Source: Uloborus plumipes (Eukaryota > Arthropoda > Arachnida > Araneae > Uloboridae). Taken from it: a stretch of 64,000 nucleotides of DNA. The notes under the pieces are model-generated. The model searched no databases and was not told where the DNA came from. It saw only the letters and a program-made list of their open reading frames with translations. Shown here piece by piece: positions 23,464 through 34,689 of the stretch. Location of the stretch: contig JAXGGA010002259.1 of the NCBI GenBank assembly GCA_038373865.1, forward strand, positions 62,001 to 126,000, read 5' to 3'. Numbering within the stretch: the stretch's first letter is position 1; each line of letters begins with the position of its first letter. Position numbers and translations under genes: made by a program.

Positions 23464-25312
23464 AAAAAAATACCATCAACATTTGAAAGAGTTAACAGAA
23501 GGATGTTTTATAAATTTGTGATCATTCTTTATTGAACAGTCCTAGTAATTACACGAAATTTTTATTGATTTTTTTTTTCTTGTGGAAAAAAAAATTCTGA
23601 TTAAAAATAATTCTTTGTTAAAATGTAAATGTTGTTAGCCAGTTTAATTTCTAATGTGTTTTATTGTTCTAGAAGTTTGCCATGTACATACACCAGCTTT
23701 CCGGAAATGCATGAAAAAACTTTGTCGACTGGAAAATATGTTTGTAAATTATATTTTTATTTTATTTGTTTTTCATTTATTCTTTTTTGTTCTAAATATT
23801 TCTATTATGTAAGATTTTTTATTCTGTTAGAATGATTTCCTCTAATAAATAACTTACAAATACTCACATTGTACGTTTGAATTTTTACTGAAAAGTTTTT
23901 GTGTGTGTTTTGTAATTACTATTAGTCTCCTCATGTGGTTATGTACATATTAGATGACGTCATTCATATCGTTACTTCATGTTTTAAAATTTAAATTTAT
24001 TAAGTTAAGTGCATTATTATTATTTTTTGTAGCATTTTCTTGTATTACGTCAGAAATTCTAGATTAAAAAATGTAACTTTTTTTATTTTTTAATTTCATT
24101 GGATTATAAATTAGTATATTTATTTTTAAAGTTAAGAAGCTTCTTGATTTGCTTTAATAATGTTTTCTGACCTACGGAAGAACATGCTGTATGTCATGCA
24201 ATTCTTTACTACTTAATACAAGATAGTATTATTCTAATAGTTCTGCATAGTTTTAAATGAAAAAGATGGATTTTGAAAGCTCAGATGGACAAATATCTTT
24301 GATCGAAAAACTAAATGCAGTGCAATGCATGTACTTTTCTACTGTTGAAGGAACCTTATCATGTATTTGCATTGATTGTAGAGATTTAAAGTAGATATTA
24401 GAGAATAATGTTTTTTTTTTGTAAATTTCACTGGTAATTGCCAGAAGGTAATTAGTTATGGCAAAAAAGTTTTAACAGAAAAGCAATTATGCATCATGGT
24501 AATATATTGTATTTTGCACTATCAAATTTGCTAAAGTTGAGTTCAACTTTTATAAACTTATGTATTGTATTAAAAGCTTTAGAACACAGAGCAAAAGAAT
24601 AAATATTAAGTAGCTAACAGCATATAAATAATGGTAAGAGATTAAATATAAGTTAATATTATATAGACAAAATTATAGTGAATACAGTTTACATACTCTT
24701 TATAATTTACATTTCATATTTATTGCAATAAACTAGATTTTTTTTAACAGCAAAGGAAAAATGTTTGTCAAAAATATTAATACAAACAATATGAGTTACG
24801 GATACAATTTTACGCTTTTGAATAAATAAATAAAAGTGCAGATGTATTAGTAAGTATATGTAATATGTACTGGAACTATTTTATTTAGAGATTCTTTATA
24901 AGTAACTTATAGTTCAGAAAAACACATATAAATACCTTCGTGCTAAAAGTAAGAGATAATAATTTTAGACACTAATAAAATGTAAGAATTTGGGAACAAA
25001 CTAGTTTGTTGTAAATTTACTGTTGTATGGTTATTTTTTAAAGTTCATAGTTGCTTGCTCGTTTACAGTAGATATAGCTATAAAATAAATATTATCAAAC
25101 TGAATATTTCCCAAGTGTGCATAAGAACTTCCCTTTTTTTAACCAACGTTTAAATTAAATAAAAAAAAATGATAAAAATCTGACTTTCTAACTTCATTTT
25201 TATTTTCTTAATGTTTTAAATATTTTGCAACAGAGATGAGTAAGTGAGTAATTAATATACAGAAATGTCTTCTGAAAAAATAAATAAATCTCATTGATTC
25301 TTTCTTTTCCAG
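23464..25312. other. Probable last intron of the zinc-finger gene; no gene seen
   Basis: AT-rich, ending in a pyrimidine tract and AG at 25311-25312 (TTCTTTCTTTTCCAG) that serves as acceptor for the zinc-finger exon. No upstream coding exon of that gene could be identified in the window. Confidence 0.5.
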
Positions 25313-25584
25313 CTTTCCGGTGTCCTACTTGCAGGTCAATTTTTGCTTCTGCCTTGTCCCTGGTCCTGCATGGCAAATGTACACCTCAGCATAAGAAAAA
25401 CCACAAGTTTGCATGCCCTCATTGTTCATATTCTTCTAACATTAGTACAAATTTCAAACATCATATGCTGACCCATTCGGATGAGAGGCCTTTCACATGT
25501 CCTGACTGTGGAATGGGTTTCATCCAAAAGCAGAATATGAAAAATCATATGATGCAGCACCAAAAACACTTGGTACCGATGTAG
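25313..25584 (+). CDS. C2H2 zinc-finger protein, terminal coding exon
   Basis: The exon begins after TTTTCCAG in phase 2 and encodes 89 residues to TAG at 25582. Finger 1 is a C2HC variant (FRCPTC, then H-x3-C ending HGKC). Finger 2 is CPHC-x12-H-x3-H ending HMLTH. Linker SDERPF resembles the TGEKPF linker, and finger 3 is CPDC-x12-H-x3-H ending HMMQH. The protein ends soon after with QKHLVPM. Linked C2H2 fingers usually bind DNA in the nucleus; the target is unknown. The open frame runs a few codons further upstream, but those fall in the pyrimidine tract and are read as intron. The N-terminal part of the gene lies upstream and was not found. Its poly(A) signal at 25657 faces the MESH1 gene. 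Confidence 0.85.
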
Positions 25585-25656
25585 TGTGTATTGTCATTTT
25601 AAACTTATTTCGTACGAGAGTCATGTTGTAATTCAGAATTTTCTCAATTGTGACAT

Positions 25657-25662
25657 AATAAA
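25657..25662 (+). terminator. Poly(A) signal AATAAA of the zinc-finger gene
   Basis: AATAAA lies 73 bases after the stop codon, in a region otherwise lacking coding signal. The cleavage site is not determined. Confidence 0.65.
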
Positions 25663-26839
25663 TGATTTTTAGAGTATTATTCAAGACTTTGTATTTTCAT
25701 TTTTATGATTTATAAAAGTAGTATATTTGCTGGTTGTTTTCAAAACATAAGCACATTATAGGGAAATAATTTTCTACATGGCATTCTTATTCAATAATCA
25801 TTATTGATGAAAGAATGCTGATTTTTTTTTATGAAATCAAATGTAACAGGCTGTAAGGTTTCGCAAAAAAGGAAGAAATGAAGTCTTTTTGAACGATAAA
25901 AAATGTGCGATCTTTTTTTTAAAGAATCAGCAGAAAAATCATGTATGGTTTTAAAAGAAAAAAAAAACTTACAAAATTATATAAAATGCTAATTAAGGCT
26001 ATTTACAGTGACAAAAAAGCTGCCTTGTTGTGAGTCTGATAAATTCCTGTGCAATGAAATGTTTAACCTACTCTTTAGCAAGTGGAAAGGCAAAATGGGT
26101 ATACTGTAAAACCTCTCCGAGCAGCCATACCTCCATTTCGTGAAAATTTGGCTACTCTAAAGAGTTTTATTATTGAACTCGAACTATAATATTAATCATA
26201 GAATTCAACATGATTTTTTAAGTTCATAAAGAAAATGAAACATTGTTGCTTTTTAGAAGAAAATTGATCAATTTGTTTTTGTTTGCAATTTTTGAGTTTT
26301 ACAGAATTTTTTTTTATTTCATAGTTTGTTTTTTACTCTAAAAGGAAATCCCAAACTGAGCAATCAGCTATGTCTTCATAATTATAGTAATCATATCATT
26401 AATTTTCCTCAAAGTTTCCTGTGTTGAAAATTTCTAATAATAGGATTTTTTTTTGAAATTACGCTGTTTTAGGCTACATTTGGTTTTATAAAAAGGGGTG
26501 ATGCACTCCCATGACCCTATCTCTGGAACTGCTCCTGTTTGGAATCATGGAGAGTGTTTATAAAATCATGAAACACTGTTTCAATGAAAAAAAAAAAAAC
26601 ACCCATTATCAGCTATATTTCTTTCGTTTTTCTGTTTTTGATATGCTGAACAGCTGACAAAACCTCGAAGGACTATACTACGCCATATGAAGTTAAATAA
26701 TAAAAAAGGTTCTGGTACAAATTAAGACTTCTTTATAATCCCTTTCCACATTGATTATATTAATACTAGATAAATTGTTGATTTTGCTAATTTGGCAACA
26801 TCGTCATTTGAGGGGGAGTGGTTACTGATACTCTTATTT
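25663..26839. other. Intergenic spacer between convergent genes
   Basis: AT-rich spacer between the two poly(A) signals. A possible pogo-like MITE remnant begins near 26106 (CTGTAAAACCTCTCCGAGCA) without a clear partner end. No gene was seen. Confidence 0.5.
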
Positions 26840-26845
26840 TTTATT
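26840..26845 (-). terminator. Poly(A) signal AATAAA of MESH1/HDDC3
   Basis: On the - strand, AATAAA lies about 40 bases after the MESH1 stop codon. This gives a short 3' UTR. Confidence 0.65.
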
Positions 26846-26885
26846 TCAAATAAAATGAAAGATAATTTTACCAACTGCCAATTGT

Positions 26886-27260
26886 TTAAAAGATATTTAT
26901 TCCCCTGTCATTGAAAACAATTTTTAACTTTTCTTCCAGTGCTTCATTAGTACCTTTAAGTTGCTTCACCACTTCAGCAGCCCATAGAAAATATTCAGTT
27001 ACACGCTCTTCACTCCATCCTTTTGGTGTTGATTTGTTAAGGTCACGTAAATTGTAAAGCTTATCAGCGAGCTTCACTAATTTGGCTTCATGGGAACATG
27101 TTGCGGCTTTTGTGATTTGAAGTGCTTTTCGAGTTGCTTTAGGTTGAGATTTATCGTCAGTGACTTCAGAGACTATCTCTCTTACTCTTTTCCCAAACAA
27201 CTCTTCAATCTCTTCAAATGTTGTTTCTGTATCTTCTACAGTATCATGTAACAGTGCCGC
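26886..27260 (-). CDS. HDDC3: MESH1/HDDC3 (p)ppGpp/NADPH hydrolase, exon 3 (terminal)
   Basis: Encodes residues 64-187 and the TAA stop. It starts after TTTTTTTTACAG in phase 0. It carries the HD signature [10 protein letters not shown] (H68, D69 as Mn ligands; E72, D73 as the catalytic pair) and the VTDDK loop. It also carries [15 protein letters not shown], with D129 as the fourth ligand, and the conserved [14 protein letters not shown] helix. The family hydrolyses the 3'-pyrophosphate of (p)ppGpp and, in animals, dephosphorylates NADPH, mostly in the cytosol. The full protein is 187 residues; animal MESH1 proteins are about 180, and no key residue is lost. The gene looks functional. The exon is uninterrupted although both introns are full of repeats. 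Confidence 0.95.
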   Translation of the reverse strand, partial: AALLHDTVEDTETTFEEIEELFGKRVREIVSEVTDDKSQPKATRKALQITKAATCSHEAKLVKLADKLYNLRDLNKSTPKGWSEERVTEYFLWAAEVVKQLKGTNEALEEKLKIVFNDRGINIF

Positions 27261-27667
27261 CTGTAAAAAAAAGTTTTATAATTAATGCTACTCATTGTTG
27301 CATCAAAAGAAAAAAAATCTTTTGTTTTAACCAAATATTTTAAACAGTTTATCTCAAAGATATTTTTATTTCTATTTAAACAAAAATAATGAGTTGCAAG
27401 TGTTCACTCAAAGTAAATCATTAATACTGAGGGGTGGTTTGGAAATACACTTGAAATAAACACTTAGCCTCCTGAAAAATACATAAGTCTAATGTGGAGT
27501 TGTGCATTGCTTGTTAAGTTGTAAAAGCAACTTTTATTACTTTGAAAGAAAGAAAGAAAAGTCTCTTTATCTGCACATAAAGGAGGGAAAAAAAGCACAT
27601 TTTTTTTTTTTTGAGACAAATGCTTTGAGGAAAATGATAGCTCAGTACCAGTGACAATAGTGGCAGA

Positions 27668-27670
<3 letters not shown>

Positions 27671-27716
<46 letters not shown>
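27671..27716 (+). repeat. Poly-A tract (46 A)
   Basis: Uninterrupted A-run preceded by non-AT-rich sequence (ACCAGTGACAATAGTGGCAG). It may be the tail of a retroposed copy in + orientation, but I could not identify the body or target duplications. Confidence 0.7.
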
Positions 27717-27718
<2 letters not shown>

Positions 27719-28129
27719 GACTTATTCTCAAATGCTACAATTTGCATAAAACATTTTTGATGCTAAGTTTCCTTTTTGTTTGCAGTCTAAACTAATAATA
27801 TCCAATTAACATTTGAAAAAAATTCTTCTAAATAATGAAATTTTAATGATGTCCCATTATTAGTTATATCTTTTATATGCCTCCATGCACTGGGCATGTA
27901 AACAAATATTTTGCCAATATTCTGTCTAGTGCATTAAATCCGTATTTTAAATCAATAACAGTTACATTTTTTAAAAAAAAATTGAGCTGTGCCACTATTG
28001 TTACCACTGATCTCTATTTTTTTCCTGGTAACTATTTTTATGATTATTTAAATGTTACTATAAGGTAAGCATCAGTTTCCTCCTGAAAGATTGATTTCAA
28101 TTTTGTGGCCATGAATATATTTAATGTGC

Positions 28130-28250
28130 CCCATTCACCATTAGTGAACACGGGGGATCTTAGACCGAATGTCATCGAACCCGGGACTCTCGGGTTACAA
28201 GTTCAATACCGTACCGTTTTAGGCACCTTTGACACGCTTCACTGCTTTGC
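28130..28250 (-). repeat. tRNA-derived SINE-like segment
   Basis: On the - strand, the segment ACTTGTAACCCGAGAGTCCC followed by GGGTTCGATGAC resembles a tRNA anticodon loop (TTGTAA, Thr-type TGT) followed by a B box. The anticodon stem does not pair well and no acceptor stem was found, so this is not a functional tRNA. It is most simply a decayed tRNA-derived SINE or pseudo-tRNA in MESH1 intron 2. Confidence 0.4.
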
Positions 28251-28955
28251 TGTAAATGCTGATGATTATGCATTGACAATAATTAGAATTTCTCACAAAT
28301 ATCTGTGTAAGGAATAAAATCCACACATCGTATCTGCACCCTGCTCTGTGCACGTGGAGATGAACCAATGAATGGAATGCTACCAAATGCTTATTACTTT
28401 CAAGGGTAAGGACCCCTCAGAGTCAGTCCAGGTCCAATCTTAGCATTAAAAGCTTGTGTGTCAATCTCGGGGGCACTCTTAGTTTCATGTATTTAATCTC
28501 TCAATTAGATGTTTGGTGTATCGAAATGTCGAGTAGAGTAAATATATTTTAAATAGCTTCTCAAATAACTTTAACCGAGGGTGACAATAATTAATACCTT
28601 TTTGTGAAATTTTTTATTTACATTAACTTTGTTATGCTATTGGCATCTTCATGTACATTTGCTACACATTTTCAACTTCTGTCCTCCTGTCCATGGTTTA
28701 GACATCTTGAATGATAGGCACAGAGCCCCCCGCCACCCCCCGGGGTGCTGATGTCCATGGTTTACAGCAATAAACTTGCTTCCAAATCATAAATTTTTCC
28801 TGTTTGAATTAAATTTGAAGTGTAATATGGCTCTCTATAGTTGAAATTGTTATTAATATCTGCTAAAACTCCCAAACGGACAAGCTACAAGGTCTGTAAT
28901 TTTTAAGAGTTTAGTGTCAAATGATATCATTTCGAAATTAAAACATAAAATTTAC

Positions 28956-29011
28956 CTGCAGAGTAACTGCATCATAAACACCACCTTCTGATGTTAAAAT
29001 ATTTGCAACAC
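28956..29011 (-). CDS. HDDC3: MESH1/HDDC3 exon 2 (56-nt micro-exon)
   Basis: Lies between acceptor TTTTTTTTAG and donor CTGCAG|GTAAA. With one base from exon 1 it encodes GVANILTSEGGVYDAVTLQ, residues 45-63, joining exon 1 (…NHPI) to exon 3 (AALLHD…) in frame. It is the helix segment between metal ligands H42 and H68. It is too short to stand out as an open frame and was found by splicing the flanking exons. Confidence 0.93.
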
Positions 29012-29718
29012 CTAAAAAAAAATACTTTATTAAATAAAAACTGTCTTTATCTTAAAAAAGAAAAATGTGTGCTACGTTAAAAAACAGAAATTTGGAAATG
29101 ACTGCAGGCATATGTTTAAGTAGAGGTCACAAAGAATCCTTTTGTCCATGTAAAAAGATGTGAGCTGTGGATGTAAAGATATTCAACAAACATTTTGTCA
29201 AATGTTTTTATATCCATACAACAATATGATACATGATGTCATTAGCTCTGTTGCAAATTTGCATTTTTGACATTATATACATGTTTTTACATATGATTCA
29301 CATGTTAAACAGAATCTGGCTGGCAAATTATTACTTTCCTAATTTTATCGAATTTAACTATCTAGGGAAGTAAAAATAAAGAATAATAAAAAGCAGTGTT
29401 AAACAAGATACATAACAAATGTATTTAAAATAGTAATACATTACTGAAAGACTGTGGCTCTTTTTTAAAAGAAATTTGTACAAAAAAAAAAAAAAAAAAA
29501 ACCTAATGAAATATCACAGTGGTGATTAACGTCTCTTTTGAACTATTCATCCTATTAAAATACTGAATACCTTTATGACATGAATCAATGAAATACATTA
29601 AAGTCCTAACAAATTTCTAAGTAACGGTTAAGGCTGGGGTCATAAATTTTTCAAATTCATGGCATCCTTTGAAGAATAAGAATTTCCTCACGGCACCCTA
29701 GTTCATCTCTATTATGTA

Positions 29719-31276
29719 CTGGGTGACAAGAAATAACTTGGACACACACAGGCTACATTATAACTTTAATGCTAATAAAAATATTGTGACCAAACTGCAA
29801 AATAAGGATGAACACAACATTTTGTTGAATATATTTAAACATTTTCAAAGTGGCTACTGTTAGCCATAATGCAAAGCTGTAGACTTGTCGCAAAACTTTC
29901 GGCTATGGGCCGCAACTCACTTATTGATATTTTATCCCATTCCTTACTTAAGGAATTTTTTTGGGAGGCCAAAGTTTTATGAGATTTAGCTCACATCCTT
30001 GTCTTTAAGATGGACCGAGCAGAATAAAAAACTTTGGCATCCCTAAAGAATTCCTCTTGTTAGGAATGGGATAAAATAGCAGTGAGTGAGTTGTGCAGCT
30101 CATAGCAAAAAATACAGGCTTAAAGCTTTCCATTATGGCTAAAGGTAGCCACTTTGAAAATGTTTAAACATATTAGACAAAATGTTGTATTTATCCTTAT
30201 TTTAAAATTTGGTCACAATATTTTTATTAGCATTAAATTTACATACCTGCCAACTTGTACGTTTTGGCCGTACAATGTACGTTTTTTTGCCCTATTGTAC
30301 GATCGTACAGTGAAGGTGTAAAATCGTACGTTTTTTATAGATTTTTCATCCATTCCAATGTTTTTTTTTTAATATAACTAATTTCAACTACTAGACTTCT
30401 TTAAAATTCATCGTTACATGTGTTAATGCGTGACAGAGAGCCTAAACTTCGTCATATTTCACCACTGAAAGCGTACTTCGCGGAAAACTGTTTCGCGTGT
30501 TTGAGACCGCAATCCTATTGCATCGTGCAAATATTTTAATATTTGAGAAAATTTAGGTTGCATTTACGCATGCTACCTTAGGTTATCATATTTAATTATT
30601 TATTTCAATAGATTATAAATTCCCCCCCCCCCCCCATTTTACATGCTTACATTTTACTCGCGATTCTCATAAAATCTCTTTTGTTTGACATTTTAATCCA
30701 CAATCTTGTCAGTGTTTTAATATTTTCGATGATTGGAAGTTATTTTGACACATTGCTATCTTAGCTTACCCTATTGCATTTTTATTTATTTTGATAATTA
30801 TTAAATAAATTTATTTAAAAGAAGTATATATCGTCGACGAAAAATTGATTCCTGTGTTAAGATTTCAACCCTTTTGCAACTTGAAAGCATTTTAATATTT
30901 TTGACAATTAGAAGTTATTTTAACATGGCTACCAAATACTACTTTACTTTAATACATCTATTTTTTATTATTCATGTTTTTTTTCTTACCCCAACATGCT
31001 TATATTCAAAACATACTCCACAGAAAATTGCATAACTGAAATGAATTAATTCAATTGAAAATCTAAGAAAAAGTTAAAATGTTAGTTACAATAAAAGATA
31101 ACTACTGAAAAGTGAGTGATATAGTTGCAGTAACTTATTTAATGTCTTATTTTCATCAAGAAATAGGCTTAGCACAGTTTCGTAGGGAAAATTGTAAGAT
31201 TTTCTAAGTAGACATGTTGGCAGGTATGAATTTATAATGTAGCATGTGTGTCCAATTTATTCCTTATATGTTACTG
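29719..31276. mobile_element. Foldback, Tc1/mariner-like TIR element with a nested insertion
   Basis: TA dinucleotides at 29717-29718 and 31277-31278 bound arms of more than 150 nt. The left arm runs CTGGGTGACAAG…TTGGACACACACAGGCTACA, TTTAATGCTAATAAAAATAT, CATTTTCAAAGTGGCTAC. The right arm is the complement in the same order. Inside, a second mirrored block (GGAATGGGATAAAAT, CCAAAGTTTT) closes the fold. Ends of the TACxGxGTxACAA…TTGGACACA kind and TA flanks fit Tc1/mariner. There is no transposase frame. The right arm is split by the element at 30242-31228. Confidence 0.8.
30242..31228. mobile_element. TIR element with internal tandem repeats (element D)
   Basis: CATACCTGCCAACTTGTAC at the left and GTTGGCAGGTATG at the right are inverted. 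The 6-bp sequence AATTTA is duplicated at 30236-30241 and 31229-31234. The intact other arm of the host foldback shows the uninterrupted target (about 29755-29775), confirming insertion. Subterminal TTGTACG/CGTACA motifs repeat on the left. The interior has three degenerate copies of a 160-180-bp unit (TTTTAATATTTTTGACAAT, GAAGTTATTTTGACA) also found at 43800-44470. hAT-like ends, but a 6-bp duplication is atypical. Confidence 0.8.
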
Positions 31277-31569
31277 TAAAAATCTGAAATCTGTTAAATG
31301 TTAAAAATAGCTGGTCAATATCAACATTGACATACCAAAGAGGGTGAAGAGAGAATGAATATTTTCATTTGAGCATTGGTGAAAGTCGAAATTATCCAAC
31401 TGCGATCTTTTAAGGTAACATATTGATCGTATGTGCACTTCACAGTAAGCACCCACTTTGGGAACTTCTGAGTTAAAGAATCAGGGGAAAGGATGAATAC
31501 AAGGAAGGAGCGATAGGGGGATTGCCATACACTGAAAATTTTTCTGGTAAGGAATTTTAATAATGGAGT

Positions 31570-31960
31570 TCCAGACATTCTTCAATGATGTTTTTTGAAT
31601 AGGTTTGGGCTTCCCTTCCTAAAGATTTTTTGGAATTAAAATTCCAAAAAACATAAAAAAAAAAAACAATTGCAGTTCATCTTCGATGACTATGGGGACA
31701 GTAATAGTGTTTGAAACTCTCTCCAGTAAAAATTTTTGAAATTGAAATTCCAAAAAAAAAAAAAAAATGCAATTTTAGACAATCTTTGATGATTCTCGGA
31801 AGCCAAGGGTTTGAGGCCTAAACTTGTGAATTTTTCCGTCCCCAAATTTTTCAGTTTTGAAGTTTAAGAAACTGAATTTTAGATGACCACCAATGATATT
31901 GGATGAAGGGGTAGGATTCTTTGTTCAAAGCTAGAAAACTTTCGAAATTAAAGAACGCAG
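31570..31960. repeat. Degenerate tandem repeat, about 110-120-bp unit
   Basis: Successive blocks share AAATTTTTGGAATTxAAATTCC, an A-run, GCAATTTTAGACxATCTTxGATGA, then GGxxxGTGTTTGA. Three to four diverged units are visible. A related single unit lies at about 34690-34830 (GCATTTTAGACGATCTTTGG) and a weaker one near 57090-57230. Confidence 0.6.
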
Positions 31961-32430
31961 TATTTGTATTCAACAAGTGTAAAAGACGATATTTAGTAAA
32001 GGGTAAGTAAAAAAACCAATTGCCTCTCTTGAATAATTTCTAGATCTGCCCTTGTTCAGGGTTTTTTTTTTTGAATTACAGCATTTTTATTTATTTTTAC
32101 ATTCACACATCTATGAAAATATAGGGAAGAGAGGCTTGACATTGGACGATCAGTCAATTGTTCCCCCCCACCCTGGATTTTAGAAATTTAAAGTAGTACA
32201 AAAATAAATATGTCAAATATATATGTTATTTGTGAACAATACAAAGCATAAGAAAACTGATTTTATAGATCAATTAAAATGTTAATAATTGTGTTACTGT
32301 GGTCCCCGCTTGATCGAGTAACGGATAAACGAATCTACCCTTCTTATACGAATATATAATATCTCGGAATCGAATATTTCCCATGCCGTTGATGCTATGT
32401 TAAAGATCCCCATTTAATCGAATAACATTT

Positions 32431-32572
32431 CTGTACCTCAGAACCAGACTAACGTAAGTCCATTTTCGTCATTTTTCAGTACAGGGGAAAAACGATGTAT
32501 TCGACAATCGTTTATCCCCTCTACCGAAAAATGACGAAAATGGACTTACGTTAGTCTGGTTCTGAGGTACAG
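32431..32572. repeat. Perfect 47-bp-arm hairpin (142 nt)
   Basis: The left arm 32431-32477 (CTGTACCTCAGAACCAGACT…) and the right arm 32526-32572 are perfectly complementary over 47 bases. The 48-base loop can pair further (GGGGAAAAACGAT with ATCGTTTATCCCC). It lies in MESH1 intron 1. Perfect arms imply a recent foldback MITE or selection on the hairpin, possibly as a small-RNA precursor. Nearby pogo-like sequence (GTCCCCGCTTGATCGAG, 32302) may be its host. Confidence 0.9.
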
Positions 32573-33185
32573 ATTTTTCGGAACCAACAGTATTAAAATA
32601 AGAAAAACATATGGTACTTCATAAGGATATAATTACAGAGGCGGATTTTCGATTTTTCTAGCCAGGGTAAAAACTTGAAATTGTCAATTACACAACTTTC
32701 TTCCAGTTTTTATACTGAGTTTTCAAAAAAAAAACACCGCTAGGGTGAATTCGACATGTAGCTTTTGGGCCTCGGCTTGCTTTTGCTGAATCCAGCACTG
32801 GATCCCCAGAATCTCCTACAATGGTTGGACTTTTCATGGAAACTTATACATTTGACACTGCTAACCTGACATGCAAACTGCTGCTATGCATGGTAAATCC
32901 AGATTACATTGAAAAATAAAATGAATAAAATAACAAATAAATTATTTTTAAATTTTATGAAGCTCTGTATAATCAAGAGCTCAATCTTTCCTTCAGGCCC
33001 TGTCATCAGGAGGGGTCAAGAGATAATTGGTAATGCCCCCTCCCTAGAGAAATTAATGTATTTTAATACTGTGTGAGCGTGGTTTTTGCTGTTTTTCGCG
33101 ATTAAAATGCGCCTCCTTCCCCTTAACATTTAAAATGACTCAAAAACTTTGTTCTTAAATACTATCAAAATAATTGTGTCCGAAC

Positions 33186-33318
33186 CTATGGGATGGTTAA
33201 TGTAAGGAGTTTCTTCAGTATCTTTTCGTTTCTGATTTTTGTGTTTTATTGCGGCAAAATCTGCCGCTTTAATAACAGCAGCGAGTTCATATCCAGGATT
33301 ATTAAATGTTTGTTCCAT
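33186..33318 (-). CDS. HDDC3: MESH1/HDDC3 exon 1 (start codon and N-terminus)
   Basis: Encodes residues 1-44 from ATG at 33318-33316. The open frame extends one TTG codon upstream, but ATG is the natural start because the protein then matches family length. Features: an N-terminal helix (ELAAVIKAADFAAIKH), the basic KNQKRKD segment, and TPYINHPIG with H42 as the first metal ligand. The donor falls inside the Gly45 codon (G|GT). The 5' UTR lies immediately rightward in moderately CpG-rich DNA; no TATA box was identified. The predicted protein acts on (p)ppGpp and NADPH. Confidence 0.95.
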
Positions 33319-33660
33319 CAACAGCTTCTATTTGACACGTTAAAACAAATTTAATTATGACAGTCAAATCCGCATAGGCAACATTTGTTTCTCACTTGCT
33401 ATAAAATCGTGCAAATCGGCAAATCACGTGTTTGCATACGAGCTCGCGAATCTCGGCGAAATGGGGGAAAAAAAAACGAGCGGGTGGGCAGCGGTGGTTG
33501 GAGCTTGGAGGAAGGTTGTTTTCTCAAAAAAAAAAAAAAAAAAAGAGGGGTGAAAGGGAGGGGGCAACACAAAAAAATCAAAAAGGAAAAAAAAAAAAAA
33601 AATTGCAAACTTGTCAATGAGGAAAAGTGTTGTATTTTTTTTTTTGACGAATGAATGAAG
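33319..33660. other. Upstream flank of MESH1 with A-rich runs
   Basis: Contains the probable 5' UTR and promoter of MESH1 (- strand). Around 33425-33500 there is a CpG-containing patch (ACGAGCTCGCGAATCTCGGCG), then three long A-runs at 33528-33660. No core promoter motif is certain. Lys-rich frames here come from the A-runs. Confidence 0.45.
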
Positions 33661-34689
33661 CCTTTAAATTTATGATGCCATTTTTAAAATACCTAAACGA
33701 AGACGATATTTTGTTGCCAGAGTTGCCGCTGAAATGGAATAGAAATTAGAAATGGGAAAGTGTTTTGGATGGTGAATTGTGTACATGTGTGTATTAAATG
33801 CAACATGAATAATGTGATATGATGATATGACTACCAAAGAAATTGGTTTTAAGTTTGGATTGATGGACGGTTTGGATTTGCTACACAAGGATTTTTGAAA
33901 GAAGTTTGGATTTACTACAGTTTTTCCAACACAAGTAACAGAGAAGGTATGTGTCTATAGCTTACCTTATTTCTGTCAAAGCTGGCTTGTTTCTAAGTTT
34001 TGTAGTCTTGTTTTTGTTGTACTCAAATGTGGTAAAAGCAGCTGTCCCTGACGTTGTACTTAAAGTTGGCGCTAAAGATTCAACAAATTGTCAAACAACT
34101 GTTCAACAGTGAAGTGTCGTACTTGTAATGAGTGGTAAATGGTATTAAGCTGAAACGAATTACAATATTCAGTGTTTATGAATGATTATGAGCTTTGTAA
34201 GCGGTGTCAGGAGAAAGTGCCTTCACATAATTCAGACAAAAAGGAATCCTAATGTAATTTATTGTCCAAAATTTTTATTTTCATAATATGTACTAATGTG
34301 ATGTGAAAATTGTTTTTACTGTGCACTTTTTGATTTGGCTTGACTATGGGCATCGCTGCCTGCTGAACATTGGAGGGGACTTTAGAAAGAAAGAAATGCT
34401 AGGAAGAATTCATGTTTTTTTAAACATGTTTAGCCTTTGTAAAGACCAATAAACATAGCAATTTTCAAATAAGATCCACAAGGAGTCATGTTCTGACCTA
34501 TCGCGGAGACACAAAAGTTGGGGGGTTTTATAAAATTGCCGACCCCTCATTAATTTCAAACATATCTCAAATACAGAAGGAAAAAAATGGGTTCAGCTTC
34601 TTTTCTAAGAGGGAAGTCATGACTAGATCAGAGAGTTGAGAATGTGTTCCAAACCGTAAATATATTACTTACACAGAAGAGGGTACGGT
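33661..34689. other. No gene recognised
   Basis: Composition is less extreme than in other gaps, and a possible AATAAA lies at about 34449 (CCAATAAACATAG, + strand). It could be the 3' end of an unidentified transcript, but no coding frame of note precedes it. Confidence 0.35.

Larger units (their letters stand above)
27261..28955 (-). other. MESH1 intron 2 (1,695 bp)
   Basis: The - strand begins GTAAATTT after exon 2 and ends TTTTACAG before exon 3. It contains a 46-A run at 27671-27716 and a tRNA-related repeat at about 28130-28250. No other gene was seen. Confidence 0.85.
29012..33185 (-). other. MESH1 intron 1 (4,174 bp), repeat-filled
   Basis: Donor ATAG|GTTCGG at 33186/33185 and acceptor TTTTAG at 29012. 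It holds the mariner-like foldback with its nested element (29719-31276), a degenerate tandem repeat (31570-31960), and the 142-nt perfect hairpin. Apparent frames such as 31321-31578 are not exons. Confidence 0.85.

Noticed and set aside
28130..28250. Functional tRNA-Thr gene
   Set aside because: The anticodon stem does not pair and no acceptor stem or 5' A box was found; only a B-box-like half remains.
33385..33654. Lys-rich frames upstream of MESH1
   Set aside because: They depend on long A-runs; the region is better read as promoter and 5' flank of MESH1.
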